64,000 nucleotides of DNA from Mycolicibacterium pulveris (GCF_010725725.1 NZ_AP022599.1:4650001-4714000); one strand, 5' to 3'. Shown: positions 1-8,747, numbered from the stretch's first letter. Program-made: numbers and translations. The notes: generated by a model not told the origin, from the sequence alone.

Positions 1-1084
1 AACCCGCGATCCCGGCGACCGCTGCGACGATGAGCACTGGTCGGGCGCCGAACCGGTCGATGAACCTGCCACTGGCCATCGCGACCAGAAATCCGGTGAC
101 CGCGCCGGGCAACAGGTAGACGACGCTGGCTTCCAGCACGGTGGCGCTGAACCCGTAACCGGCTGTCTCCCTCGGGATCTGGACGAAAAGCGTCAAGCCC
201 AGGAACGCGAAGTACAACCCCATGCCGACGAAGATCGTGGCGAGGTTGGTGAGCAGGATGGGGCGTCGTGCCAGCATCGCCGTCGACACCAGCGGCTGCC
301 GGGACCGGCGTTCCCACTGCCACCAGCCGACGAGCAGACCGGCGCCCAATGCCGCGCAGCCCAGCGTGGCCGGCGATGCCCAGCCCCACGTGTAGCCCTG
401 GGTGATCGCCAGCAGCGCCGCCGACAGGCCGGCGGCCAGCCCGGCCGCGCCCAGCCAGTCGATCGTTCCGGTCGTGCTGCGCGGCCGGCGGGGGACCACA
501 ACCACCACGATCGCGATGACCATGATCGTGAAGGCCGTGGTCAGCCAGAACACCCGGTGATAGCCGGCGTCGCCGCTCATCAGCAGCCCGACCACCACGA
601 GCCCCGCACCGCCGCCGAAACCCAACGCGCCCGACATCACCGCCATCGCCGACATCAGCCGCGCGTGCGACAACTCCTCGCGCAGGATCGCGATGCTGAT
701 CGGGTAGAGGGCGTAGGAGGCCGCCTGCAGGATGCGGCCCACGATCAGCAGCGCCAGCGAGGATGTCGTGGCGGCCAGTACGGAGCCGACGAGCACGATT
801 CCCAGCACCCAGAGCAGCACCCGTTTCTTGCTGTGCAGGTCGGCCAGCCGCCCGACCAACGGCGTCGCGGCCACCGCCGCCAACAGGTTCGCGGTGACCG
901 CCCAGCTCACACCGATGGTGGAGACGTGGAGTTGCTCGGCGATGACGCCCAGCACCGGGACGACCGCCGTCTGCAGCACGGCGACGGTGATGACCACCAC
1001 CGAAAGCCCGGCCACCAGCATGCGCGGCGACCGCACCGGCGGGTCCCCGGGGGCCGCCGGGCGCGTCGCGTCCGCTCCCACCAC
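1..1084 (-). CDS. MFS drug/metabolite exporter (DHA2-like), partial
   Basis: Reading the minus strand from a GTG near 1084 gives an open frame to the left edge, so the C-terminus lies outside the window. The visible 361 residues form a series of hydrophobic helices. They include an MFS motif-A-like loop (VGRLADLHSKKRVLL) after the second helix and a second-half RFIDRFGARP loop, as expected for a 14-helix proton-driven exporter in the inner membrane. Two GTG codons (1084 and 1081) are both possible starts and no strong ribosome site separates them. It is divergent from the fusion gene at 1153. The substrate cannot be told from sequence. Confidence 0.8.
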   Translation of the reverse strand, partial: MVGADATRPAAPGDPPVRSPRMLVAGLSVVVITVAVLQTAVVPVLGVIAEQLHVSTIGVSWAVTANLLAAVAATPLVGRLADLHSKKRVLLWVLGIVLVGSVLAATTSSLALLIVGRILQAASYALYPISIAILREELSHARLMSAMAVMSGALGFGGGAGLVVVGLLMSGDAGYHRVFWLTTAFTIMVIAIVVVVVPRRPRSTTGTIDWLGAAGLAAGLSAALLAITQGYTWGWASPATLGCAALGAGLLVGWWQWERRSRQPLVSTAMLARRPILLTNLATIFVGMGLYFAFLGLTLFVQIPRETAGYGFSATVLEASVVYLLPGAVTGFLVAMASGRFIDRFGARPVLIVAAVAGIAG

Positions 1085-1152
1085 GCCGACTCCGTTCGTT
1101 AGCTCGTCTTCGGTTCTCGCGATTATGGGCGTGCGGCGGCGCTCACAGTCGC

Positions 1153-2502
1153 GTGGCCCCCTCGGGCGAGATCGGGGTCGGCCAAACTGGTGGCATCACC
1201 GCACAACATGAGTTCACCGCGTACGGGCCGTCGCACTGGGCCGTGCTGGCCGTGTTCGTCGTCGGCGCCGTGTGGCTGGTGCGGCTGGGGCGACGGCAGA
1301 GCGAGCAGCAATCCCGTCGGTTCGGGCGCGTCCTCGGGGCCGTCACGGCGGTGATCTACGCGGGGGTGCTGGTCTACGGCCTGGTCCCGTTCGACGTGCG
1401 GTGGTCGATGCCGCTGCAGCTGACGGACCTGGCCACCGTCGTCACCGCGTACGCATTGTGGTCGCAGAAGCACTGGGCGTACGCGGTGACCTATTACTGG
1501 GGGCTGGTGCTCAGCGCGCAGGCGTTGATCTCACCCGCGCTGACCGGTCCCGACTTTCCGCACTACCGGTTCCTGGCGTTCTGGGCGATCCATCTGGTGG
1601 TGGTGTCGACCGCGATCTATCTCACCTGGGGCCGGGGTATGCGGCCGCGCTGGCGCAGCTACCGCGTCGTGCTGGCGGTGACGCTGGCGTGGGTGGCGAT
1701 CACGATGACGTTCAACACCATCGCCGGATCCAACTACGGCTTTCTCAACGGCAAACCCTCGACGCCGTCGCTGCTGGATGTGATGGGGCCGTGGCCGTGG
1801 TACCTGGTGGTGGCCGCCACTCTGGTGTTCACCGTGTGGGCGGCGATGACCTGGCCGTGGGAGCGGTTGCGGCAAGCTGGACCCATGGACACATCTGGAG
1901 CATTGCCGGTCAACCATCACGCGGACCATCCGGGCTTCTCCGGTGTCATGGCGGCGGTGTGCGGGGTGGTGTTTCTGTTGATGGGGCGCAAGAACGCGCG
2001 CCTCGCGGCGGACCTCGCCGGGGTCACGGAGGACGACCACGTCGTCGACATCGGCTGCGGGCCGGGAACCGCGGTTCGACTTGCCGCACGCCGCGGCGCG
2101 CGGGCCACCGGAGTGGACCCGTCGTCGATGTTTCTTCGCATCGCACGGGCGGTCACACCCAAGTCGGCGAACGTCACGTGGGTCGAGGGGACCGCGGAGA
2201 ACATCCCGTTGCGCAACGAGTCGGCGACGGTGCTGTGGTCGCTGGCCACCGTGCACCACTGGCAGGACGTCACCGCGGGCCTGCGGGAGGCGCATCGGGT
2301 GCTGGCCCCGGGTGGGCGTCTGCTCGCCATCGAGCGCCAGTCGGAGCCGGGCGCGACCGGGTTCGCCAGCCACGGCTGGACCCGTCAGCAGGCCGAATCG
2401 TTTGCCGCGCAATGTCATGCGGCCGGTTTCAGCGACGCGGTGATTGAAAGCAACGACGCCGGGCGACGTGCGGTGTGGGTGGTGCGGGCCCGCCGCCCGT
2501 AG
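1153..2502 (+). CDS. YwaF/TIGR02206-like membrane domain fused to SAM-dependent methyltransferase
   Basis: One 449-residue frame from GTG 1153 holds two unrelated halves. Residues 1-240 are an integral membrane domain with about six hydrophobic helices and the YHYF-like layout of the TIGR02206/YwaF family (for example HWAVLAVFVVGAVWLV and WPWYLVVAATLV). Residues about 275-445 are a class I methyltransferase: motif I VVDIGCGPGTAVRLAARRGA, acidic GVDPSS, then VLWSLATVHHW and HRVLAPGGRLLAIER, as in the UbiE/Methyltransf_11 group. An ATG at 1885 (residue 245) lies at the junction in the same frame, so the methyltransferase could also be made alone. No stop separates the halves. The substrate is unknown. 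Confidence 0.75.
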   Translation: MAPSGEIGVGQTGGITAQHEFTAYGPSHWAVLAVFVVGAVWLVRLGRRQSEQQSRRFGRVLGAVTAVIYAGVLVYGLVPFDVRWSMPLQLTDLATVVTAYALWSQKHWAYAVTYYWGLVLSAQALISPALTGPDFPHYRFLAFWAIHLVVVSTAIYLTWGRGMRPRWRSYRVVLAVTLAWVAITMTFNTIAGSNYGFLNGKPSTPSLLDVMGPWPWYLVVAATLVFTVWAAMTWPWERLRQAGPMDTSGALPVNHHADHPGFSGVMAAVCGVVFLLMGRKNARLAADLAGVTEDDHVVDIGCGPGTAVRLAARRGARATGVDPSSMFLRIARAVTPKSANVTWVEGTAENIPLRNESATVLWSLATVHHWQDVTAGLREAHRVLAPGGRLLAIERQSEPGATGFASHGWTRQQAESFAAQCHAAGFSDAVIESNDAGRRAVWVVRARRP

Positions 2503-2514
2503 CGCCTCTGCGCC

Positions 2515-2570
2515 GATTGTGCCGTTTCATACGCGACTCGCCGCGCCGAGCGTATGAGATCGCACAGTCA
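2515..2570. repeat. 56-bp inverted repeat, left copy, itself a hairpin
   Basis: This 56-bp block is nearly the reverse complement of 3525-3580 (about 49 of 55 positions by eye). Inside it, TGTGCCGTTTCATACGC and GCGTATGAGATCGCACA pair as 17-bp arms with three mismatches around a loop of about 15 nt. It sits between convergent genes and supplies the stop codon (2568-2570) of the DUF559 gene, so it could also act as a bidirectional terminator. Confidence 0.8.
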
Positions 2571-3440
2571 CCACGTCTTAGGGCAGCCACGCGCGATCAG
2601 CGCGGCGCCGACACGGTCCAGGAACCGCTGCGGCGAGTTGTGCAGCATCCCGCTGGTCAGCCTGAAATCGGTCCAGCCCAGCTCCGGCAGCAGGGTGTAA
2701 CGCTCGGCGTCCCAGCTCCGCTGCGCGGCGTCGGTCCAGTGGTGCGCACCTTCGAAGTCGACGCCGACAAGGTATTCGGGCCAACCCATGTCGATGCGCG
2801 CGACGACGAATCCGTATGCGTCGAGTACCGGAATCTGGGTCTGAGGCCGGGGAAAGCCCGCCCGCACCAGCAGAAGCCGTGTCAGCGACTCGTACGGTGA
2901 CTCGGCCCCGCCGTCGACCAGATCGAGGATGATGCGCAGGGTTTTCAGCCCCCGAACCCCGGGGTGCCGCTGCGCGACGGCCGCGATCTCGTCGACCTTC
3001 ACATCTGTCGCGTTCATCAGCGCATCGATGCGCTGCACGCCCTCGTCAAGGCGCAACCACCTACCGAGGTCGAAGGCGGTGCGAGCTGGAGTCGTCACGG
3101 GCACGCCGGCGATCTGTGTCGTTTCACCGGGATCGAGCCGGTCGGTGTGGACGGTCAGGAGCCGTGGCGGCCGGCGGTTGGTATGGATGAGCTCCGCGGA
3201 AAGGCCAGGCTCAATCCACTTGGCGCCCAGCACGGCTGACGCCGACAGCCCGGCGATCACTCCCGTGCGGCGTGACCACAGCCAGGCACCGCGAGCACGC
3301 TCGTCAGCGCAGGGTTCGACTCCTCGCGGCACCCATACGCCTGGATAGATCGCGGTGTGAAACCGCCGTAGTTCGCGAAACGTCATGGCGCCGGTCGCGA
3401 GGGCCTCGTCGGCGCGGAATGGCCAGTTGATTGTCTGCAT
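2568..3440 (-). CDS. DUF559-type (PD-(D/E)XK nuclease-like) protein
   Basis: 290 residues. The N-terminal part has a winged-helix/AbiEi-like look (GAMTFRELRRFHTAIYPGVWVPRG, then TTPARTAFDLGRWL). The C-terminal third is DUF559-like: ESPYESLTRLLLVRAGFPRP, then ARIDMGWPEYLVGVDFEGAHHW, which places E, D and E residues as in Vsr-type endonuclease folds. Such genes are common in mycobacteria and no activity is established to my knowledge. Both ends are bracketed by the 56-bp inverted repeats, which suggests the gene and repeats may form one unit. No clear ribosome site precedes ATG 3440, so the exact start is uncertain. Confidence 0.7.
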   Translation of the reverse strand: MQTINWPFRADEALATGAMTFRELRRFHTAIYPGVWVPRGVEPCADERARGAWLWSRRTGVIAGLSASAVLGAKWIEPGLSAELIHTNRRPPRLLTVHTDRLDPGETTQIAGVPVTTPARTAFDLGRWLRLDEGVQRIDALMNATDVKVDEIAAVAQRHPGVRGLKTLRIILDLVDGGAESPYESLTRLLLVRAGFPRPQTQIPVLDAYGFVVARIDMGWPEYLVGVDFEGAHHWTDAAQRSWDAERYTLLPELGWTDFRLTSGMLHNSPQRFLDRVGAALIARGCPKTW

Positions 3441-3524
3441 GCCGAGACGCTCGCACCGGGCACCGACGGCGTAGGGCCGCGCCGGGTGGGTTATCCACAG
3501 GCCTCGCCGCCACTCAACGACCGC

Positions 3525-3580
3525 GATTGTGCGATCTCATACGCCTGCCGCGGCGAGTCGCGTATGAAACCGCACAGTCG
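3525..3580. repeat. 56-bp inverted repeat, right copy
   Basis: This is the reverse-oriented partner of 2515-2570. It carries the same CATACGC...GCGTATG hairpin arms. It lies in the divergent gap between the DUF559 gene (start 3440) and the CapA-like gene (start about 3602), so a pure terminator role does not explain it. It could serve as an operator, a REP-like element or the end of a mobile unit. Confidence 0.8.
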
Positions 3581-3601
3581 CGAAAACCGGCGGACACTGG
3601 T

Positions 3602-4711
3602 GTGGTGGCGTCGAGGTCGGACACCGAAGCCGTCGTCTTCCTGACCGGCGACGTGATGACCGCGCGCGGGATCGACCAGATCCTGCCGCATCCCGGCGAT
3701 CCGACGTTGCGCGAAGCCGTCGTGTCGGACGCGCGAAGGTATGTGTCGCTCGCCGAGCGTGTCAACGGCCCCATACCCGCCCCGGCCGACTTCGCATATC
3801 CGTGGGGTGAGGCCCTCGAGGTTCTCGACCACCACCGTCCCGACATCCGGCTGATCAACCTCGAAACCAGCATCACCACCAGCGGCCAGTTCGCACCGGG
3901 GAAAGCCGTGCACTACCGCATGCACCCAGCCAACATCGGGTGCGTGGCCGCGGCGCGACCCGACGTCTGCGCGCTGGCCAACAACCACGTCCTCGACTTC
4001 GGTTATCGCGGACTTGCCGACACCTTGGCCGCGCTTTCCGACGCGAAGATCGGCTGTGCCGGATCGGGTTCGGACGTCGAGCAGGCCATCCGGCCGGCGA
4101 AGGTTGCGGGGCATGCGGTGATCGCGTCGGTCGGGTCGGTGACCAGCGGCATCCCGGCGCGCTGGGCCGCCGCCGCGGACCGTCCCGGAGTCGCTCTGCT
4201 GACCGACCTGTCCGACCGTGCCGCCGCCGCGCTCGCCGGTCGGGTACTGGAGCTAAACCGCAACGGCGACATCACGATTGCCTCGGTACACTGGGGCTCC
4301 AACTGGGGCTACGAGATCGACCCCGCACAGGTCCGCTTCGCGCACCGGCTGATCGACGAGGGTGTCGACGTCGTCCACGGCCACTCCTCGCATCACCCGC
4401 GTCCCATCGAGGTGTACCGCGGCAAGCTGATCTTGTACGGCTGCGGCGACACGATCGACGACTACGAGGGCATCGGCGGCTATGAGGTTTTCCGCCCCGA
4501 CCTGCGGCTGCTGTACTTCGCGTCGATCGACCGGCCCAGCGGCCAGCTCGCCGAACTCCGGATGACCCCGATGCGCACGCGGCGGATGCGCCTGGAACAC
4601 GTGCTCCGCGACGACGCCGAGTGGTTGCGCACGACGCTCGAACAGGCGAGCCGCCGGTTCGGCACCGCCGTCCGCCGCACCGGGGACGGCACCCTGCTGG
4701 TGGGCGGCTAA
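3602..4711 (+). CDS. CapA/PgsA-like metallophosphoesterase-fold protein
   Basis: About 369 residues from GTG 3602 (GTG 3605 is equally possible). The frame is open further upstream to 3431, but that part would overlap the divergent gene and the inverted repeat and looks non-coding. The protein opens directly into the CapA (PGA_cap) pattern: FLTGDVMTARGID, then RLINLETSITT, CALANNHVLDFG, IASVHWGSNWGYE and DVVHGHSSHHPRPIEVY. These are the GDVM, NLE, NNH, HWG and HGHSSH blocks that line the metal site of calcineurin-like phosphoesterases. Homologues are tied to poly-gamma-glutamate capsule synthesis in Bacillus; the mycobacterial role is unknown. No signal peptide is seen. Confidence 0.85.
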   Translation: MVASRSDTEAVVFLTGDVMTARGIDQILPHPGDPTLREAVVSDARRYVSLAERVNGPIPAPADFAYPWGEALEVLDHHRPDIRLINLETSITTSGQFAPGKAVHYRMHPANIGCVAAARPDVCALANNHVLDFGYRGLADTLAALSDAKIGCAGSGSDVEQAIRPAKVAGHAVIASVGSVTSGIPARWAAAADRPGVALLTDLSDRAAAALAGRVLELNRNGDITIASVHWGSNWGYEIDPAQVRFAHRLIDEGVDVVHGHSSHHPRPIEVYRGKLILYGCGDTIDDYEGIGGYEVFRPDLRLLYFASIDRPSGQLAELRMTPMRTRRMRLEHVLRDDAEWLRTTLEQASRRFGTAVRRTGDGTLLVGG

Positions 4712-4771
4712 CTTCTACGGTCGGGCCGATCTGCGCCCTGACATCCTCGAAGAGTGGAAGGAACACACTGA

Positions 4772-5473
4772 ATGAAGACGGCGGTCGTCACCGGAGGTGG
4801 ATCGGGCATTGGACGCGCGGTGGTCGAGCGGCTTCGCGCCGACGGGCACCGGGTGGCGATCCTCGACCTGGCCGCCGGCGACGACGAGTTCGCGCACCGG
4901 GTCGACGTGACCGACCGGGCCCAGGTCGACGCCGCGATGACGGCCATCCGCGAGCAGCTGGGCCCGGTGGCGATCCTGGTCAACGCGGCCGGGCTCGACG
5001 GGTTCAAGCGGTTCACCGACATCACGTTCGAGGACTGGCAGAAGGTGATCGACGTCAACCTCAACGGGGTCTTTCACTGCACCCAGGCCGTGTTGCCCGA
5101 CATGATCGAGGCCGGTTGGGGCCGCATCGTCAACGTGTCGTCGTCGAGCACCCACTCCGGTGCGCCCTACATGGCGCACTACGTGGCGGCCAAGTCGGCG
5201 GTCAACGGGCTGACGAAGACGCTGGCGCTCGAGTACGGACCGGCCGGAATCACCGTCAACGCCGTGCCGCCCGGCTTCATCGACACCCCGATGCTGCGCA
5301 AGGCCGAAGCCGCGGGACACCTCGGCGACATCCAGGCGACGATCGACGCCACGCCCGTGCGCCGAATGGGTAAGCCCGAAGACATCGCCGCCGCATGCGC
5401 GTTCCTCGTCTCCGAGGAGGCCGGCTACATCACCGGCCAGATCGTGGGCGTCAACGGCGGGCGCAACACCTGA
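4772..5473 (+). CDS. SDR family oxidoreductase
   Basis: 233 residues from ATG 4772, preceded by GGAAGGAAC. Classical short-chain dehydrogenase: TGGGSGIGRAV nucleotide-binding loop, LVNAAG, catalytic SSSSTHSG serine region, YMAHYVAAKSAV (YxxxK) and PPGFIDTPM. It is close in pattern to FabG/2,3-dihydroxy-2,3-dihydrobenzoate-type dehydrogenases. It lies 60 bp after the CapA-like gene and 38 bp before the thioesterase-like gene on the same strand, so it may be co-transcribed with the latter. The substrate is not deducible. Confidence 0.88.
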   Translation: MKTAVVTGGGSGIGRAVVERLRADGHRVAILDLAAGDDEFAHRVDVTDRAQVDAAMTAIREQLGPVAILVNAAGLDGFKRFTDITFEDWQKVIDVNLNGVFHCTQAVLPDMIEAGWGRIVNVSSSSTHSGAPYMAHYVAAKSAVNGLTKTLALEYGPAGITVNAVPPGFIDTPMLRKAEAAGHLGDIQATIDATPVRRMGKPEDIAAACAFLVSEEAGYITGQIVGVNGGRNT

Positions 5474-5510
5474 CCGGGGCCGTCGTCGGCGGTTGTGCGA
5501 AGATCCGCAA

Positions 5511-6332
5511 ATGAGCACGGAACCGGCGCATTTCACGCTGACCGACGACGGCGCATTCCTACCGACGCGCTTTGCGCAGAGCCATTGGGGCGACGATCAC
5601 CTCAACGGTCCGGCGGTCGTCGGTCTGGTCGCTCGGGTACTGGAGAACCACTGCGGGTCCGAGGAGTTCATGCCCGCGCGGTTGACGACCGATTTGTTCA
5701 GGGCCGCGCGTGGCGTGTTGACCACCGTCGAGGTGCGCGTGGTGCGCGACGGTCGCCGAGTGCGCAGCGCGGAATGCGATGTGCGCCAAGAGGGTAAGAC
5801 TGTGGCCCGAGCCACCCTGCTGCAGTACCGCCGCTCCGCACCACCGCCCGGCGAGGAGTGGACCGCGCCCGTTACCGTGCCCGACCCGCCGGTGCCGGAC
5901 GGTGACGTGCTGCCCTACGTCGGCAGCGAGGAGGCCGGTTGGACGCGCTCACCGGCTGCGCATCAGAACACGTCGCGCAAGTGCTTCTTCAACGACGGAA
6001 TCGCCGTCGTCGCGGGGGAGAAGAACACCCCGTTCGTGCGGGCGGTGATGACCGCGGAATCGACCAGCCTGGTGACCAACCTCGGCACCAACGGGATCGG
6101 CTACATCAACGGAGACCTGACGGTGGCGCTGTCCAGGCTCCCGCTCGACGACTGGCTCGTCGTTCAGGCCGACTCGCATTGGGTGGCCGACGGAATCTCC
6201 GTCGGCACCGCGACGCTGTTCGACCATCGGGGCGCCTTCGGGACGGGGCTGGTCACCGCGGTGGCCAACCCGGCCGCGCAGATCGACTTCAGCACCCGGC
6301 AATTCCCGATCGCCGAACTCAACTACGAGTGA
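5511..6332 (+). CDS. Acyl-CoA thioesterase-like (TesB/4HBT_3, double hotdog) protein
   Basis: 273 residues from ATG 5511. The N-terminal half resembles a hotdog domain (RFAQSHWGDDHLNGPAVVGL, ARLTTDLFRAARG, ARATLLQYRRS). The C-terminal half has a second one (VTNLGTNGIGYINGDLTVALSRLP, then DWLVVQADSHWVADGISVGTATLFDHRG). The HWVADGISVGTATLFD stretch matches the end of acyl-CoA thioesterase II-type domains. The likely role is hydrolysis of a CoA ester. It sits 37 bp after an SDR, a common pairing in mycobacterial lipid metabolism. Substrate unknown. Confidence 0.7.
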   Translation: MSTEPAHFTLTDDGAFLPTRFAQSHWGDDHLNGPAVVGLVARVLENHCGSEEFMPARLTTDLFRAARGVLTTVEVRVVRDGRRVRSAECDVRQEGKTVARATLLQYRRSAPPPGEEWTAPVTVPDPPVPDGDVLPYVGSEEAGWTRSPAAHQNTSRKCFFNDGIAVVAGEKNTPFVRAVMTAESTSLVTNLGTNGIGYINGDLTVALSRLPLDDWLVVQADSHWVADGISVGTATLFDHRGAFGTGLVTAVANPAAQIDFSTRQFPIAELNYE

Positions 6333-6341
6333 AGCGACCGA

Positions 6342-7199
6342 TCAGACACCGGGTTCGAAGAGCTTCTGCAGCTCCTTCGGCAGCTGGCTGCGCACCTGCT
6401 CGGCCTGCCCGGGGCTGATGCTGTCCAGGACGGTGTTGGCCACCGCGACGAACACCGAAGTTGCCTTGGCCTCATCGATACCCGCCCGCGCGACGAGCTC
6501 GGCCTCGATGGACTCCTGCGTGACCGACCGGTCCGGGCCCGGCGGTAACGAGCGCACGTGGGGTTTCAGCAGCGACGGCAGCTGCGACACGAAGTCCTTG
6601 GCCTCACCCGCGTTGAGCCGCCGAACCAGCGAGGAGACGACGACGTCGAGGGCCGCGCGCGCCTGGTCGCGGTCGTCGAGGCCGGCTTCCTCATGGACGA
6701 GGTTTACCAGCCGGTTCAGCGTGGTTTCGGCGCGCACCAGGCTGCGCCGACGTCCCGGGGCCCGCTCGCTGTCGGCGGGACCGCCCTCGCCGATCTGAGC
6801 CTCCACGACTTCGGCGAGCTCCTCGAGGGGAGCGGCCTCGTCGAGGATGAGGTCGTCAAGCGTCACCATGCCGACGATTCGCTCGCCTTCGACGAGCGGG
6901 ATGCGTCGCACGTTGCGCTCTGTCATCAGCCGCAACGCGTCGGCGGTGTCGTCGCGCGGCGAAAGGGTTAACGGGTTCGGCGTCATCACCTCGGAGATCT
7001 TGGTCGAGGCTGCGTCGAGTCCCTGGCCCAACGCGCGCACGGTGAGGTCGCGATCCGTCGCGATGCCGACCAGGCGACCGTCCTGCTGGACAGCCACCGC
7101 GCCGATGCGGTTGTGCTCGATGGCACGAGCCGCTTCGAGCACCGAGTCACTGGGTTTGAGAACCACCATTCGGGGGCGTCGATACCAACGTAGAGTCAT
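6342..7199 (-). CDS. CBS-domain protein with C-terminal DUF2267
   Basis: 285 residues. Residues about 5-125 are two CBS repeats (SVLEAARAIEHNRIGAVAV...GIATDRD and TADALRLMTERNVRRIPLVE...MVTLDDL), which bind adenosine nucleotides in other proteins. Residues about 150-285 match DUF2267, an all-helical domain (SLVRRLNAGEAKDFVSQLP, then ISPGQAEQVRSQLP). The CBS pattern is like Hrp1 of the dormancy regulon. Two DosR-like boxes lie 35-75 bp upstream, so hypoxia or nitric oxide induction is a reasonable inference. It is convergent with the thioesterase-like gene (9-bp gap). Confidence 0.85.
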   Translation of the reverse strand: MTLRWYRRPRMVVLKPSDSVLEAARAIEHNRIGAVAVQQDGRLVGIATDRDLTVRALGQGLDAASTKISEVMTPNPLTLSPRDDTADALRLMTERNVRRIPLVEGERIVGMVTLDDLILDEAAPLEELAEVVEAQIGEGGPADSERAPGRRRSLVRAETTLNRLVNLVHEEAGLDDRDQARAALDVVVSSLVRRLNAGEAKDFVSQLPSLLKPHVRSLPPGPDRSVTQESIEAELVARAGIDEAKATSVFVAVANTVLDSISPGQAEQVRSQLPKELQKLFEPGV

Positions 7200-7232
7200 G
7201 TCTTCAGTTATGCCGACCGGGCGCGAAAAACT

Positions 7233-7274
7233 CTAGGGACCAAAGCAGGACCTCTGAGGGACCAATGGCCCTAA
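7233..7274 (-). promoter_or_regulatory. Pair of DosR-like boxes upstream of the CBS-DUF2267 gene
   Basis: 7255-7274 reads TGAGGGACCAATGGCCCTAA, close to the mycobacterial DosR consensus (TTSGGGACTWWAGTCCCSAA). A weaker copy, with GGGACCAAAG followed by AGGACC, lies at about 7233-7252. They are 34-75 bp before the start at 7199, a normal position for DosR activation, and DosR sites usually come in pairs. Confidence 0.65.
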
Positions 7275-7290
7275 GGCGGGCGCGCTCCGC

Positions 7291-8646
7291 TCAGAGCGCG
7301 GCAAGCACTTCGGCCGCCGCGCGCTCACCCGAGGCCACTGCGCCGTCCATGTAGCCCATCGACTCGACCGCCGTCTCCGCGCCGGCCCAGTGGATCGGCC
7401 CCACGGGTTCGCGCAGCGCGTGCCCGTGCGTCGTCCAGGTGTTGGGTGGCAGGAACGCGCCGTAGCAACCGCGCGTCCATTCGTCTGCGGCCCAGACTTT
7501 TTCGACATACTCGACGGGTTGAGCGGCCCGCCGCCCGTACATCCGGGTGAAGCAGTCGACGACGGCGCGACGCCGGGCCGCCGGGTCGAGGCGGGCGAAC
7601 TCGCGCGCCTGGTTGCCTTCGAGAAAGCCGAGCAGGACGCCGGGCTTACCGGAGGGCGGCGAGTTGTCGAAGAACACCTTCACCGGCCCGCTCAGCGAGA
7701 CCCCCTGACCCGACAACCCGTCGGCGCGCCAGAACGGTTCGTCGTAGACCGCCATGCATTTGATCACCGAGCCGTTGGGCATGCGCTGGGTGAGCTGGTC
7801 GCGGTCGGCAGGTAACGGTTCGTCGTAGCTGAGGCGGCCCGCCAGCGCGGGGCTCATGGCCACGATCACCCGTTTGGCCCGCACCGTGGCAGCCTCCGAA
7901 TCGAGTTCGACGCGGTCGCGGCACCGTATCGAGCGCACCGCGACACCGAGGTGCACCACATCGCCCAGCTCGGCGGCCAGCGCTGTGGAGATCGCCTGCG
8001 CCCCGCCGACGATGCGGGTTTGCTGAGCCCCGCCTCGCGTCGAAATAAGTTGTGTCAAACCATGATTAGAGCTGCAATAGGTCAGCAGATGCAGCAGCGA
8101 GAGGTCGGCGGCGTCGGCGGCCCACACCGCTTCGCACGCCAGGTTGATGAACGAGCGGCCCAGCGCCGTCCGCACGTGCCGCTGCACCCAGGACGCGACG
8201 GTCTGGCGGTCCCACTCCAGTGCCCGCTTGGCCGACCACGGCGCCGCGGGATCGATCCGACGCGCCATCCGCTCCAGCCGCGTCAACGCGATCTGCACGT
8301 CGGCCAGCTGCATCGGTCCCGCCTTCGGCACCTCGCCGCGGTACCGGCGGACGCGGCCGTCGTGCTCCCACAATTTGGCACCGGCATCGTGGGTGTCGAA
8401 GGTGGCGATGCGGAGCTCGTCGATCAGGGCGCGGATGCGCGTGTGGTTGGGCCCGATCCACTGTCCGCCGACCTCGACAACCGTGTCGCCGAACGGGTCA
8501 CCGAGGCGGTGGTTCAACGTGCGCCCACCGACGCGGTCGCGGGCCTCCAAGACGACGACGTCGACGCCGGCGCGGCGCAGTGCGCGGGCGGCCGCCAAGC
8601 CGGCCAAGCCCGCGCCGATCACCGCGACGTCCGTGTCGATGTGCAT
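7291..8646 (-). CDS. Flavin-containing monoamine oxidase family protein
   Basis: 451 residues from ATG 8646, which has a strong AGGAGG site 5 nt before it; the frame extends further upstream but without such a site. FAD-binding GAGLAGLAAARALRRAG, then VLEARDRVGGRTLNHRLGD (the GGR-T motif of amine oxidases), VEVGGQWIGPNHTRI, and near the end GYMDGAVASGERAAAEVL, the conserved C-terminal FAD loop. It oxidatively deaminates primary amines or oxidises related substrates; the amine is unknown. It is divergent from the RibD-like gene at 8748. The DosR-like boxes of the next gene lie in the gap after its stop. Confidence 0.88.
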   Translation of the reverse strand: MHIDTDVAVIGAGLAGLAAARALRRAGVDVVVLEARDRVGGRTLNHRLGDPFGDTVVEVGGQWIGPNHTRIRALIDELRIATFDTHDAGAKLWEHDGRVRRYRGEVPKAGPMQLADVQIALTRLERMARRIDPAAPWSAKRALEWDRQTVASWVQRHVRTALGRSFINLACEAVWAADAADLSLLHLLTYCSSNHGLTQLISTRGGAQQTRIVGGAQAISTALAAELGDVVHLGVAVRSIRCRDRVELDSEAATVRAKRVIVAMSPALAGRLSYDEPLPADRDQLTQRMPNGSVIKCMAVYDEPFWRADGLSGQGVSLSGPVKVFFDNSPPSGKPGVLLGFLEGNQAREFARLDPAARRRAVVDCFTRMYGRRAAQPVEYVEKVWAADEWTRGCYGAFLPPNTWTTHGHALREPVGPIHWAGAETAVESMGYMDGAVASGERAAAEVLAAL

Positions 8647-8747
8647 GACGCCTCCTGAAGTGGAATCTATCGAAGGTGCACCGCGATGAGTTCCGCTCTG
8701 CCCGACGGTCATCAGTGGGGACACCTTTCAAAGGAGGCAACCAGCGC

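Noticed and set aside
557..1102. Long plus-strand frame over the MFS gene
   Set aside because: Composition is His/Arg-rich with no family pattern; the minus strand gives a clear membrane transporter.
3431..3601. N-terminal extension of the CapA-like protein from ATG 3431
   Set aside because: It would overlap the divergent DUF559 gene start and the 56-bp inverted repeat, and the conserved domain begins right after GTG 3602.
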